A DNA stretch of 22,150 nt from positions 1-22,150 of the forward strand of contig DATMSM010000105.1 of NCBI GenBank assembly GCA_035565355.1. The letters are read 5' to 3'. Below are positions 1 through 8,200 of the stretch, piece by piece. The stretch is from Ga0074130 sp035565355. Lineage in GTDB: Bacteria > Pseudomonadota > Gammaproteobacteria > Burkholderiales > Rhodocyclaceae. Within the stretch, counting starts at the first letter, position 1. Each line of letters opens with the position of its first letter. A program made the translations under genes and the position numbers. The notes under the pieces were generated by a model. It saw only the letters and a program-made list of their open reading frames with translations, did no database searches and was not told the DNA's origin.

Positions 1-246
1 GTCTCGCGGGCCCTGGCGGGCAGTTGCGAAGTGCCGCTGGCGGCCTACGCCGAAATGCAGGCGGGCAATACCCTGCGCCTGCGCGGCCTGGTGGCCCTGC
101 CCGACGGCAGCCGCATTGCTACCGCCGAACTCAGCGGCAACGCCGCCGACCCGGAAGGCTTGGGGCTACGCCTGGTCGAACAGTTGCGCGCCGATGGCGC
201 TGACGCCATCCTCGCTGAACTGCCGGGCCACACCAGGCCGGCATGA
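1..246 (+). CDS. hemC: Porphobilinogen deaminase (hydroxymethylbilane synthase), C-terminal part
   Basis: This is the 3' end of a gene whose start lies before the window; 81 codons are visible, ending in TGA at 244-246. The enzyme joins four porphobilinogens into hydroxymethylbilane in the cytoplasm, the step before HemD. The visible part opens with SRALAGSCEVPLAAYA, the family's loop holding the cysteine (codon at 25-27) that carries the dipyrromethane cofactor. It continues through the small third domain with the LRLRGLVALPDGSR and GLRLVEQL segments. The hemD start follows the stop by 7 nt, which fits a hemCDXY operon. The cofactor cysteine is present and nothing in this part looks degraded. 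Confidence 0.93.
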   Translation, partial: VSRALAGSCEVPLAAYAEMQAGNTLRLRGLVALPDGSRIATAELSGNAADPEGLGLRLVEQLRADGADAILAELPGHTRPA

Positions 247-253
247 CGCCATC

Positions 254-1030
254 ATGTCATTGAGGGGGCGCCATATCGTCGTCACCCGCCCCGCCGGCCA
301 GGCCACACACCTGGCCGAGGCGCTGGTGGCCGAGGGCGCCGTGCCGGTGCTGTTCCCGGTCCTGGCCATCGCACCGCTGAACAACACGACCGAGCTGGTC
401 GAACGCATCATCGCACTCGACCAGTACGACTTCGCCGTCTTCGTCAGTCCCAATGCCGTCGCCCTGGGCTTGCGCGAAGTGCTGGCGCGCCGCGCCTGGC
501 CGCCGCATTTGCGCGTCGCCACCGTCGGCCACAGCAGCGAAGCCGCCCTGCAGGCGCACAACCTGGCGGGGCAGGAGAAACAGGTACTGTGTCCGCAAGG
601 GCGTTTCGATTCCGAGGCCCTGCTCGAACTACCCGAGTTGCAAAACATGCAAGGCCGGCGCGTCATTATTTTCCGTGGCGACGGTGGCCGCGAACTGCTG
701 TCCACCACGCTGCGCCAGCGCGGCGCAACGGTGGACTATGCCGCCTGCTATACACGCCACCGCCCGACGCAAAGTGCCGACCCGCTGCTGCGCCTGTGGC
801 AGGCCGGTCAGCTCGACGCCATCACCGTCACCAGCAGCGAGGGCCTGCACAACCTCGTTGCCATGGTCGGCCAGCTCGGTCAGGCCTGGCTGCGCAAGAC
901 CCCGCTGTTCGTGCCGCATGCGCGCATTGCCGCCGCCGCTGATGCTTGCGGCCTACACCAGGTAGTGCTGACAGACCCTGCAGATGCCGGACTGATGGCG
1001 GGTTTGCTAAGATACTTCGACCATGAGTGA
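254..1030 (+). CDS. hemD: Uroporphyrinogen-III synthase
   Basis: The 258-residue product is within the usual HemD length. HemD cyclises hydroxymethylbilane with inversion of ring D to give uroporphyrinogen III, the branch point to haem, sirohaem and cobalamin. The N-terminus (RGRHIVVTRPAGQA) is the typical first strand of the two-domain fold. FVSPNAVALGL near residue 65 and ITVTSSEGLHNL near residue 195 match the conserved phosphate and substrate-facing loops of the family. The frame is open further upstream, but that part overlaps the end of hemC and does not resemble HemD, so ATG 254 is chosen. The gene overlaps hemX by 8 nt, a sign of translational coupling. HemD is poorly conserved in general, so the call rests on these motifs and on its place between hemC and hemX. 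Confidence 0.93.
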   Translation: MSLRGRHIVVTRPAGQATHLAEALVAEGAVPVLFPVLAIAPLNNTTELVERIIALDQYDFAVFVSPNAVALGLREVLARRAWPPHLRVATVGHSSEAALQAHNLAGQEKQVLCPQGRFDSEALLELPELQNMQGRRVIIFRGDGGRELLSTTLRQRGATVDYAACYTRHRPTQSADPLLRLWQAGQLDAITVTSSEGLHNLVAMVGQLGQAWLRKTPLFVPHARIAAAADACGLHQVVLTDPADAGLMAGLLRYFDHE

Positions 1031-2072
1031 AACCCCCACCCCCGCGCCAGCCGCCCCTTCCGTTGCGCGCCCGGCGCTGCTTAAACAACCAGCCCTGCTG
1101 ATCGCACTCGTTGCCGTCGCGCTGGCGGCAGCGACCTGGGTCACCGGCAGCAGCCGCATCGCCGGCCTGCAGGAGGATCTCGCCCAGCGTCTGAGCGAAG
1201 GCGATGGTGCCATCCGCGACAGCCGCAGCGACAGCCGCCAGGCCAAGGAAGAAACTCAGGCATTGGCCGCGCGCGTGGCGCTGCTCGAAGCCAAGCTCAA
1301 TGAGGCGCAAGGCCAGCAGGCAGCGCTTGAGTCCATGTACCAGGATCTGGCGCGCGGCCGCGATGAGCGGCTGCTGGTCGAGATTGAACAATCGGTCGCC
1401 ATCGCGGCACAGCAACTGCAGCTGGCGGGCAATGTCGAAGCGGCCCTGATCGCACTGCAGAGCGCCGAAACGCGCCTGACGCAGAACGGCAATGCGCAGT
1501 TCGCCAGTGTGCGCCGCCTGATCACGCGCGACATCGAACGCCTCAAGGCGCTGCCGCAGGCTGATATCTCGGGTATGGCAACCCGTCTCGAAACCGTGGT
1601 GGCCGCCGTCGATACCCTGCCGCTGGCCTATGCACAGCGCCCGCCGCGCAGCGCCGCCAAGGACCAGGACAAGGCGCCCGTACCCGCCATGACCGAAGCC
1701 GCCTACTGGTCAGGCCTGCTTGACGGCGCCTGGACCGAGGTCAAGGAGATGGTGCGCATCGAACGCATGGACAAGGATGCCCCGGCCCTGCTCGCGCCCA
1801 ACCAGACATTGTTCCTGCGCGAAAACCTGCGCCTGCGTCTCATCAATGCACGACTCTCGCTGCTACAACGCGACGGCTCCAGTTTCCGCGACGATCTGCG
1901 TCTGGCGGTGAAATGGCTGGAGCAGTATTTCGACATGCGTGCACCGGCCGTCAAATCCGCACGCGATACGCTGCAGCGCATGTCCGCCAGCAATCTGAAT
2001 CTGGCCTTGCCGCGGCTGGACGAAACCCAAGCCGCACTGCGCACGCTCCGGCTGCCGCGCGAGAAGCGTTAG
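1023..2072 (+). CDS. hemX: HemX-like inner-membrane protein of the haem operon
   Basis: The 349-residue protein has a short proline/alanine-rich cytoplasmic N-terminus and one membrane span at about residues 22-42. A long charged helical stretch that looks like coiled coil (about 45-110) follows, then a soluble domain. This is the layout of HemX, often annotated as uroporphyrinogen-III C-methyltransferase although this family lacks the methyltransferase fold. The exact role is not established; a scaffold or regulatory role in haem synthesis is an inference from its constant place beside hemD and hemY. The ATG sits inside the end of hemD. The TAG stop at 2070-2072 is partly supplied by the palindromic element that begins here; before insertion the stop was probably TAA, with no change to the last amino acid. 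Confidence 0.9.
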   Translation: MSETPTPAPAAPSVARPALLKQPALLIALVAVALAAATWVTGSSRIAGLQEDLAQRLSEGDGAIRDSRSDSRQAKEETQALAARVALLEAKLNEAQGQQAALESMYQDLARGRDERLLVEIEQSVAIAAQQLQLAGNVEAALIALQSAETRLTQNGNAQFASVRRLITRDIERLKALPQADISGMATRLETVVAAVDTLPLAYAQRPPRSAAKDQDKAPVPAMTEAAYWSGLLDGAWTEVKEMVRIERMDKDAPALLAPNQTLFLRENLRLRLINARLSLLQRDGSSFRDDLRLAVKWLEQYFDMRAPAVKSARDTLQRMSASNLNLALPRLDETQAALRTLRLPREKR

Positions 2073-2090
2073 GGCGTGCTCACGCTAAGG
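2072..2090 (+). repeat. Left terminal inverted repeat
   Basis: GGGCGTGCTCACGCTAAGG, an exact reverse complement of 2321-2339. The match extends one more base pair outward (A2071/T2340), which may belong to the TA duplication instead. Confidence 0.9.
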
Positions 2091-2101
2091 AGACGAGTGC
2101 G

Positions 2102-2201
2102 AATGATAAAAATCGGGATGCAGTGCAAGGCGCGAGTGACGCAGCGTAGTTCATCTACGCAAGGAGCGAGTAACGCCGCAATGCGCCCGATTTTCATCAT
2201 T
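2102..2201 (+). repeat. Left internal hairpin of the element
   Basis: The arms 2102-2117 and 2186-2201 are complementary over 16 bp with one mismatch. At the tip lies GCGTAG-TTCAT-CTACGC (2144-2160). The tip hairpin is flanked by two 18-nt direct repeats starting GCAAGG (2125-2142 and 2159-2176), which differ at two positions. These are therefore direct, not inverted, repeats inside an inverted structure. Confidence 0.8.
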
Positions 2202-2210
2202 CCCTTCGGG

Positions 2211-2308
2211 TTGCGGCAAAATGCCGCGTCTGCTGCGTTGCACTCCTTGCGAAGAGAACCACTCTTCGCTGTGTCGCGCGCCTTGCATCCATCGGCATTT
2301 TGCGGCAA
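2211..2308 (+). repeat. Right internal hairpin of the element
   Basis: The arms 2211-2226 and 2293-2308 are complementary over 16 bp with one mismatch. The tip hairpin is GCGAAGAG-AACCA-CTCTTCGC (2249-2269). Read on the minus strand, this half repeats the plan of the left half (a GCAAGG direct repeat on each side of a tip hairpin) but with a diverged sequence. The two halves therefore look like an old inverted duplication. Confidence 0.8.
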
Positions 2309-2320
2309 CGCATCTCGCCG

Positions 2321-2339
2321 CCTTAGCGTGAGCACGCCC
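2321..2339 (-). repeat. Right terminal inverted repeat
   Basis: CCTTAGCGTGAGCACGCCC on the plus strand, the exact reverse complement of 2072-2090. It ends 2 nt before the hemY ATG, so the 19 bases upstream of hemY where a ribosome binding site would lie are element sequence. Confidence 0.9.
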
Positions 2340-2341
2340 TA

Positions 2342-3511
2342 ATGCGCACCCTGCTGTGGCTGATCACCCTGGGCGCCCTGGCCGTCGGCCTGGCGCTGGC
2401 CGCGCAGCACAACGACGGCTACGCGCTGTTCGTGCTGCCGCCGTGGCGTGTCGAAATCTCGCTCAATCTGCTCGTGCTGCTGGTGATCACGACTTTCGTG
2501 GTCGGCTATCTGTTGTTGCGCGGCATCTTCCTGACGCTTGCACTGCCCGCGCGCGTACGCACCTTTCGCACCCTGCGCCGCCAGCGCAAGGCCGAAGACG
2601 CACTGCGTGAAGCCGTGCTGTTCTGGCTGGGCGGCCGCTATGCGCGCAGCCTGTCCAGTGCCGAGCTGGCCTGGAAGGCCGGCCATGCGCCGGGGCTGGC
2701 TGCACTGATCGCGCTCGCAGCAGCGCATTCACTGCGCGACGAGCAGAAGGTTCTGGAATGGCGCCAGCGTGCCAGTGCGCACGATGGCGAGGTGCGCAGC
2801 GAACGTCTGCTGCTTGAGGCCGAGCTGGCGGTCGAATCGCGCGAATTCACCGAGGCACTGACCCTGCTCAACCAGATCGAGCAGCGCAGCGGCCGCCATA
2901 TCGTCGCCATGCGCCTGGCGCTGCGCGCGCATCGCGCCGCCGGCCACTGGAACGAAGTCGTGCATCTGGCGCGCCAGCTCAGAAAGCACCATGCACTGAC
3001 CGATGTCCAGGCCGCCCCGCTGATCGCCGGCGCTCATCGCGAACGCCTGCGCGCACTCGCTGCCGATGGCCACAGCCTGTCCGGCTACTGGGATCGTGTG
3101 CCCGAAGCAGAGCGGCACGCACCGGGCCTGGCCCTCGAAGCCGCACGCTCCATGCTGGCCGCCAAGGAATACGCCGCCGCGCAACAGGTGATCGAGGACG
3201 GCCTCGATGAAGAATGGAACTCCGAGCTGGTGGCCCTCTACGCCGATTGCCGTGGCGGCGACGTGCTCGGCCGCATCGCCCGCGCCGAGGGCTGGCTGCT
3301 CAGCCACCCCCGGGACTCCGCCTTGCTGCTGGTGCTGGGCCGCCTGTGCCAGGACAAGCAGCTGTGGGGCAAGGCGCAAAGTTATTTCGAAGCTTCACTG
3401 TCGCTGGATGACAGCCGCGCCGCACGCATTGCCCTGGCGCAGCTGCTCGACCATCTGGAACAGAACGAGCTTGCCAACAAGCATTACCGTGCCGCCGCGC
3501 TCCTGAACTGA
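2342..3511 (+). CDS. hemY: HemY-type inner-membrane TPR protein
   Basis: The 389-residue protein has two membrane spans near the N-terminus (about residues 4-21 and 38-62), joined by a periplasmic segment containing LPPWRVEISL. A basic stretch (RVRTFRTLRRQRKAEDAL) comes next, then alpha-helical repeats of TPR type to the end (for example SYFEASLSLDDSRAARIALAQLLDHL). This matches the proteobacterial HemY_N/TPR family of hem operons, which is unrelated to the Gram-positive protoporphyrinogen oxidase of the same name. Its role is not firmly known; a partner of late haem enzymes at the membrane is the usual proposal. No good Shine-Dalgarno precedes ATG 2342, because the upstream bases are the terminal repeat of the palindromic element. 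Translation may rest on coupling or on low-efficiency entry. Confidence 0.92.
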   Translation: MRTLLWLITLGALAVGLALAAQHNDGYALFVLPPWRVEISLNLLVLLVITTFVVGYLLLRGIFLTLALPARVRTFRTLRRQRKAEDALREAVLFWLGGRYARSLSSAELAWKAGHAPGLAALIALAAAHSLRDEQKVLEWRQRASAHDGEVRSERLLLEAELAVESREFTEALTLLNQIEQRSGRHIVAMRLALRAHRAAGHWNEVVHLARQLRKHHALTDVQAAPLIAGAHRERLRALAADGHSLSGYWDRVPEAERHAPGLALEAARSMLAAKEYAAAQQVIEDGLDEEWNSELVALYADCRGGDVLGRIARAEGWLLSHPRDSALLLVLGRLCQDKQLWGKAQSYFEASLSLDDSRAARIALAQLLDHLEQNELANKHYRAAALLN

Positions 3512-3522
3512 GCGGCGGACGC

Positions 3523-3528
3523 AGGAGG
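3523..3528 (+). promoter_or_regulatory. Strong Shine-Dalgarno deciding the tamA start
   Basis: AGGAGG lies 11 nt after the hemY stop and 5 nt before CTG 3534. It is the only strong ribosome binding site near the 5' end of tamA. No ATG, GTG or TTG in the tamA frame lies between it and the mature protein, which is why the unusual CTG start is proposed. Confidence 0.7.
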
Positions 3529-3533
3529 GTTGT

Positions 3534-5267
3534 CTGCCTACGCATCGCCGCACGCTTTCGCCGTGCCACCGCATTGCCCTGCTATGCGGGCTCGGTCTCT
3601 GTACTGCCTTCTCCGCCCGCGCCGAAATCCGGCTCACGGATACCCCGCGCGACATTGTCGAGCTGCTGTCACCCCATTTGCCGGATGAAGCCAGTGACGA
3701 TGCCGCTGCCGGCGTGCGCCTGCAAAGACAGCTCGACAAGCTGGTCCCGGAGCTGTTGGCGACCGAAGGTTATTTCGAGCCACGCCTGACTTACTCGATG
3801 CAGGAGCGGGAACTCCGCCTCAAGGTCGAGCCGGGGCCGCGTGTCCTGGTCCGTGATGTGAATCTCGTGATCGAAGGCGATGTGACGGAGGCCCAACGCG
3901 ACGCGCTGCGTTCGGCATGGTCGCTCAAACCGGGCATGCCCTTCCGTCAGGCTGACTGGAGCCGAGCCAAGCAGGCGCTGCTGACGCAATTGCTGGCAAG
4001 CGACTTTCGCGCCGCTGGACTGCAAGAAAGTCGCGCCGACATCGATGTGCCGGCGCAAGCCGCCGACCTCACCCTGATCTTTAGCAGCGGCGCCGCCTAT
4101 CGTTTCGGCCCGCTCGTCATACGCGGGCTGGAAAGTTACGACAGCGAGCTGATCGCCCGCTACAACCGCTTCGTCAAACCGGGCGATCCCTACGACGAGG
4201 CGGCGCTCACGGCCTTGCAGGCGGCGCTGCAGGCCAGCGGCTACTTCAGCTCGGTGCAGGTCAGCACCCAGCCTGAAGAGGCCCAAGCGGACGCCGATGG
4301 GCGCTTGCAACTGCCGGTGCATCTGCGCCTGCGCGAACGGGCGCCGCACCGCATTTCCTTCGGCGCCGGCGCCAGTTCGAATACAGGCGCGCGCGTGGAG
4401 GCGATGTACAGCACCACCAATCTTGCCTGGCAGGCGTGGAAGCTGAACACCGGTGTCCGCCTCGAAGAAAAGCGACAGACGCTGTATGCCGATGTGTTCC
4501 TGCCGCCTGCGCACAAAAACTATCTGCCCAGCGTGGGCATGGCCATTGAACACACCGACATTGCCAATCTGAAAACCGAGCGGCACGCCTTCAGCATTCA
4601 GCGCGCGCAGAAACGCGGCAGCGTCGATGCCAAGTATCTGCTCAATTGGGAACAGGAAGACAAGGAACCCTGGGGCGGAATCGCCACCCGCAACAAGGCG
4701 CTGGTCGCCGACAGCCAGTTCAACTGGTATCACCTCGATAGTCTGGTCAACCCGCGCCGCGGACAGGCGCTACTGTTCAAGCTGGGTGTGGCGTCCAAGG
4801 CGATGGCCTCGGATCAGGACTTTGTCCGCACCCAGGCACGTTTCCAGCAGTATTTCCCGGTCGGCGCACGCGATACGCTGAGCCTGCGCGCCGAAGTCGG
4901 CTATACCTTTGCGGCGAGCAAGGACGGCATCCCGGAAAGCTATCTGTTCCGCACCGGCGGAACCAACTCGGTGCGCGGCTACGGCTACCAGAGCCTGGGC
5001 GTGCGCAACGGCGAAGCCATCGTCGGCGGTCGCTACATGACGACCCTGAGCGCCGAGTACACGCACTGGTTGGACAAGGCCTGGGGCATGGCGCTCTTCG
5101 TCGACGCTGGCAATGCCGTCGACAGCCTCGACAAGGTGCGCCTCAAATACGGTGCCGGCGCCGGCGCGCGCTGGCTCAGCCCGGCCGGACCGATCGGTCT
5201 CGATCTCGCCTGGGGCGAGGAAAGCCGCATGCCGCGCCTGCATTTCTCGCTGGCGATTCCGTTCTGA
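3534..5267 (+). CDS. tamA: TamA, outer-membrane BamA-like component of the TAM system
   Basis: TamA is an Omp85-family barrel that works with TamB in outer-membrane protein insertion and envelope lipid transport. From CTG 3534 the product is 577 residues, the size I recall for E. coli TamA. It opens with a clear signal peptide: arginines at 4-6, a hydrophobic IALLCGLGLCTAFS core, and likely cleavage after ARA at residue 30. POTRA domains fill roughly residues 31-290, with a C-terminal barrel from there on. The barrel carries the conserved L6 motif VRGY at about residues 480-483 and ends in phenylalanine. The first standard start codon in frame is TTG 3678 (residue 49), which would remove the signal peptide and part of POTRA 1, so it is rejected. 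The stop is 10 nt before tamB. A sequence error hiding a normal start is possible but no upstream frame offers one. Confidence 0.88.
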   Translation: MPTHRRTLSPCHRIALLCGLGLCTAFSARAEIRLTDTPRDIVELLSPHLPDEASDDAAAGVRLQRQLDKLVPELLATEGYFEPRLTYSMQERELRLKVEPGPRVLVRDVNLVIEGDVTEAQRDALRSAWSLKPGMPFRQADWSRAKQALLTQLLASDFRAAGLQESRADIDVPAQAADLTLIFSSGAAYRFGPLVIRGLESYDSELIARYNRFVKPGDPYDEAALTALQAALQASGYFSSVQVSTQPEEAQADADGRLQLPVHLRLRERAPHRISFGAGASSNTGARVEAMYSTTNLAWQAWKLNTGVRLEEKRQTLYADVFLPPAHKNYLPSVGMAIEHTDIANLKTERHAFSIQRAQKRGSVDAKYLLNWEQEDKEPWGGIATRNKALVADSQFNWYHLDSLVNPRRGQALLFKLGVASKAMASDQDFVRTQARFQQYFPVGARDTLSLRAEVGYTFAASKDGIPESYLFRTGGTNSVRGYGYQSLGVRNGEAIVGGRYMTTLSAEYTHWLDKAWGMALFVDAGNAVDSLDKVRLKYGAGAGARWLSPAGPIGLDLAWGEESRMPRLHFSLAIPF

Positions 5268-5277
5268 GCAGCCGCCC

Positions 5278-8200
5278 ATGCAACGCCGACGCCTCCTGCT
5301 CATCCCGCTGTTTCTGCTCCTGCCTGCCGCAGCGCTGGCCTGGCTGCTGCTGACCGAAAGCGGTCTGCACGGCGCCGCCTCGCTGCTGAGCAAGCTCAGC
5401 GGCGGCAAGCTGCAGCTTGAACAGGTGTCGGGCCGGCTCGCCGAACGGGTCCATATCGGCACACTGCGCTGGCAGGATGTCGACAGCCGCATGCAGGTGC
5501 GTGACCTCGATCTGCGCTGGTCGCCGCTGGCCTTGCTGCGCGGCACCCTGCAGATCGATGCGCTCGGTCTGGGCGAAACAGCGATTGAAACCGGCAACAG
5601 CGAAGAGGCGGCGCGTCTGCCGGACAGCCTTGCCCTACCCTTCAGGCTCAATATCACCCGCCTCGCCGTCGCCGCCCTGCGCATCAATGGACAGCTGATC
5701 GCCGACAGCGCCTCGGCCTCGCTGCACGTGACAGACGCTGGCTATGTGCTCGAGCGCCTAACCCTGCAGCGCGACGCGCTGGGCTTGCAAGCGCACGGCA
5801 CACTGGCGGCGCAGCCGCCGTTTGCCTTGTCGCTGGATGCCAGCCTGGACGGCAAGCTTCAGGACAAGCCTTTTGCCGTGGTGCTCAAGGCCGGCGGTGA
5901 TCTGAGTCGGAGTGAAGTCGCCCTGCAGCGCCGCGCCGGGCCTTTCGATCTGGACCTGCAAACGGTGCTGCGCCCCTACGCCGAGCAGCCTCTGGCTGCA
6001 CTTGCCTTCAGCACCAAGGACCTGGATCTGGCCGCCCTGCTGCCGACGTTGCCGCACACACGCATCAGCGCCGACTGCCGCCTGGCGGAAGCGCAGGGCC
6101 GCGCCGCCAGTGCGAGCTCATCGAGCCCCGCGCCAAGCACCAATTGTCGCCTCGACAATGCACTGGCCGGACCCATAGACAAGCAACGCCTGCCGCTGCG
6201 CCAGATGCGCGTGCGCCTGAGTCTGCAGGAGCAGCAACTGCAACTCTCCGCGCTGCGCCTCAGCCATGGCAGCAGTGTTCTGCAAGGACAGGCGAACTTG
6301 GGCAGTGCTGGCCTGAGCGCCGAGCTTGAGGCGCAGGCTCTCGATCTGTCCGGCATTCATAGCCGCGCACGGCCGACGCGCCTGAGCGGTCCCATCACAA
6401 TCAATACGACGCCGGGCGAGCAAACGCTGCGCGCCGATCTGCGCGACGCCACGCTCGCGCTGCAGATGCAGCTCGAGCGCAGCAGCGCACGCATACAGCT
6501 CGAACGCCTGGCACTCAAGGCTCACGGTGCCAGCGTGCTGTTGCAAGGCCATCTGGACTCCACCACACAAAACTTTCTTGCCGAGGGCCGCTTCGATCAG
6601 TTCAACCCGGCGCAGTTCCTGCGCGCTGCAAAAGGCCAGCTCAATGGCGACTTCAGCGCTGCCGGGCGGCTCGGTGAGTCGCCGCAACTGCGCTTCGAGT
6701 TCGCGTTGCGCAACAGTCGCCTCGCCGATGCACCGGCCACCGGGGGCGGACAACTGGAGCTGGCCGGGCCGCAGGTGCGCAAGGCAAACCTGGCGCTGGA
6801 TCTGGGCCCTAACCGGGCGCGTCTGACGGGTGCTTTTGGGCGCCCGGGCGAGAAACTGCTGCTGGAGATCCAGGCGCCCAAGCTGGCGCCTTACGGCATC
6901 GAAGGCGACCTGCAGGCAAGACTGGAGGCTTCGGGCCGGCTGGAGGCCTTGCAACTGCAGGGCAACGCACACAGCACGCTGCTGCGCCTGCCGGGCCAGG
7001 GCCGCATCAGCCAGTTGAAGATGGCGAGCGATATCGGCGCGCGACCCAATGATCCGATGCAGCTGCAATTGCAATTTGAACAGCTGGATCTGGCTGCGGG
7101 CGAACATAGCCTGCGCAAGTTCATGCTTGATGTGCATGGCAGCCGGCGCCAGCATGAGATCCGCCTGTCTGCACTGCTCGACGCAGACATGCCGCTGCAG
7201 CTTGCCGCCCGCGGCGGCTTTGCGCCCAAGGCCGAGTCCGAGTGGCAGGGCAGCCTGACGCAGCTGTCGCTGGCACAGCCGGCAGCGCAGCGTGAACTGC
7301 GGCTAGCGGAAGAAACCCCGCTCCTGCTCGGCGCCACGCGCTGGACTATCGGGCCTGCGCGCTTGGTCAGCAGCAACGCCAGCCTGCGCCTGCAGGGCAG
7401 TGCCGTTGCCGGCCGTATGCAGGTATCCGCGCAAGCCGGCAATCCCGGCCTGGGTCGCGCCAGCATCGAGCTATCGGCGCGCCCACAGGATGTCTGGCGG
7501 CTCTCGGCGCAAACGCCGCTACAGGGTCGCCTGCAGGCTTCGGTTGAAGACCTGGCCTGGTTCAACGCGCTGCTCGGTCCGATGTGGCGAGCCAGCGGGC
7601 GGCTGGATGCAGATGTGCAACTGGCCGGCACGCTGCAACTGCCGCTGCTGAACGGCGACATCCGCGGCGACGCACTGGGACTGCGCCAGATCGATACGCG
7701 CATGCATCTGCACCAGGGCCGCTTGCGCGCGCATCTGCGCAACAGTCTGCTCACGCTGGAGGAGTTCTCCGCGCAAAGCGAACTCACTGCTCCACCGCCT
7801 GCCCTGCAGCGCCTGCTCGATGACAAGGGGCGCGCCTTGATTGCAACGCCCGGTCGCATCAGCGCGCAGGGGCGCATGCAAGTGGGCGCACAGCCCAGCG
7901 CCGAGGCCGAAGCGCTGGCACTCGAATTCAAGCTGGAGCGGCTGGGCGTGGCGCAAACGCCGCAGCAGTGGCTGCTACTGTCAGGACAAGGCCGGCTGAA
8001 TTGGCAGCAGGCGCGGCTCGGCATGCAGGCAAGCTTGGGCGTGGATGCCGCGCACTGGCAACTGGCCGATCTGTCGCGACCCCAGTTGTCGGACGATGTG
8101 GTCGTGCACCGGGCCGGCAAGTCCGACGGCGAGGCACGCCGCCTCACGCCGTGGCGCGGCGAGGTGCAGATCGGCCTGGGGCGGCACTTCTCCTTTGCCG

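Larger units (their letters stand above)
2070..2341. mobile_element. MITE-like palindromic element between hemX and hemY
   Basis: The core is 268 bp (2072-2339), bounded by 19-bp perfect terminal inverted repeats (2072-2090 and 2321-2339). A TA lies on each side (2070-2071 and 2340-2341), consistent with a TA target duplication. Inside are two roughly 100-nt sub-hairpins (2102-2201 and 2211-2308) joined by CCCTTCGGG. There is no transposase, so any movement would need an enzyme acting in trans; the TA duplication suggests an IS630/Tc1-mariner type, which is inference. Deleting the core plus one TA gives GCGTTAATGCGC, restoring hemX stop TAA overlapping hemY ATG. The element therefore sits inside a TAATG coupling site. 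Both strands are open across the whole element. A REP/BIME-like or RNA-level regulatory repeat is the alternative reading. Confidence 0.8.
2076..2342 (+). other. Open frame spanning the palindromic element (doubtful protein)
   Basis: An 88-codon frame runs from GTG 2076, 3 nt after the hemX stop, to TAA 2340-2342, which overlaps the hemY ATG as TAATG. The mirror frame on the minus strand (2335 to 2069) is also 88 codons. It starts and ends with the same residues (MLTLRRR and RRLSVSTP) because the ends are inverted repeats. I recognise no protein family. The frame is best seen as a by-product of the palindrome, but its position would let ribosomes leaving hemX restart, cross the element and reach hemY. 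That relay is inference only. Confidence 0.2.

Noticed and set aside
3512..3677. Frameshifted or pseudogene tamA
   Set aside because: The signal peptide, POTRA region and barrel are in one uninterrupted frame; only the start codon is unusual, so a CTG start is simpler than a broken gene.
3669..4733. Minus-strand frame opposite tamA, and a similar one at 6891-8285 opposite tamB
   Set aside because: TamA and TamB read correctly on the plus strand along their whole length; the antisense frames have biased composition and no family resemblance.
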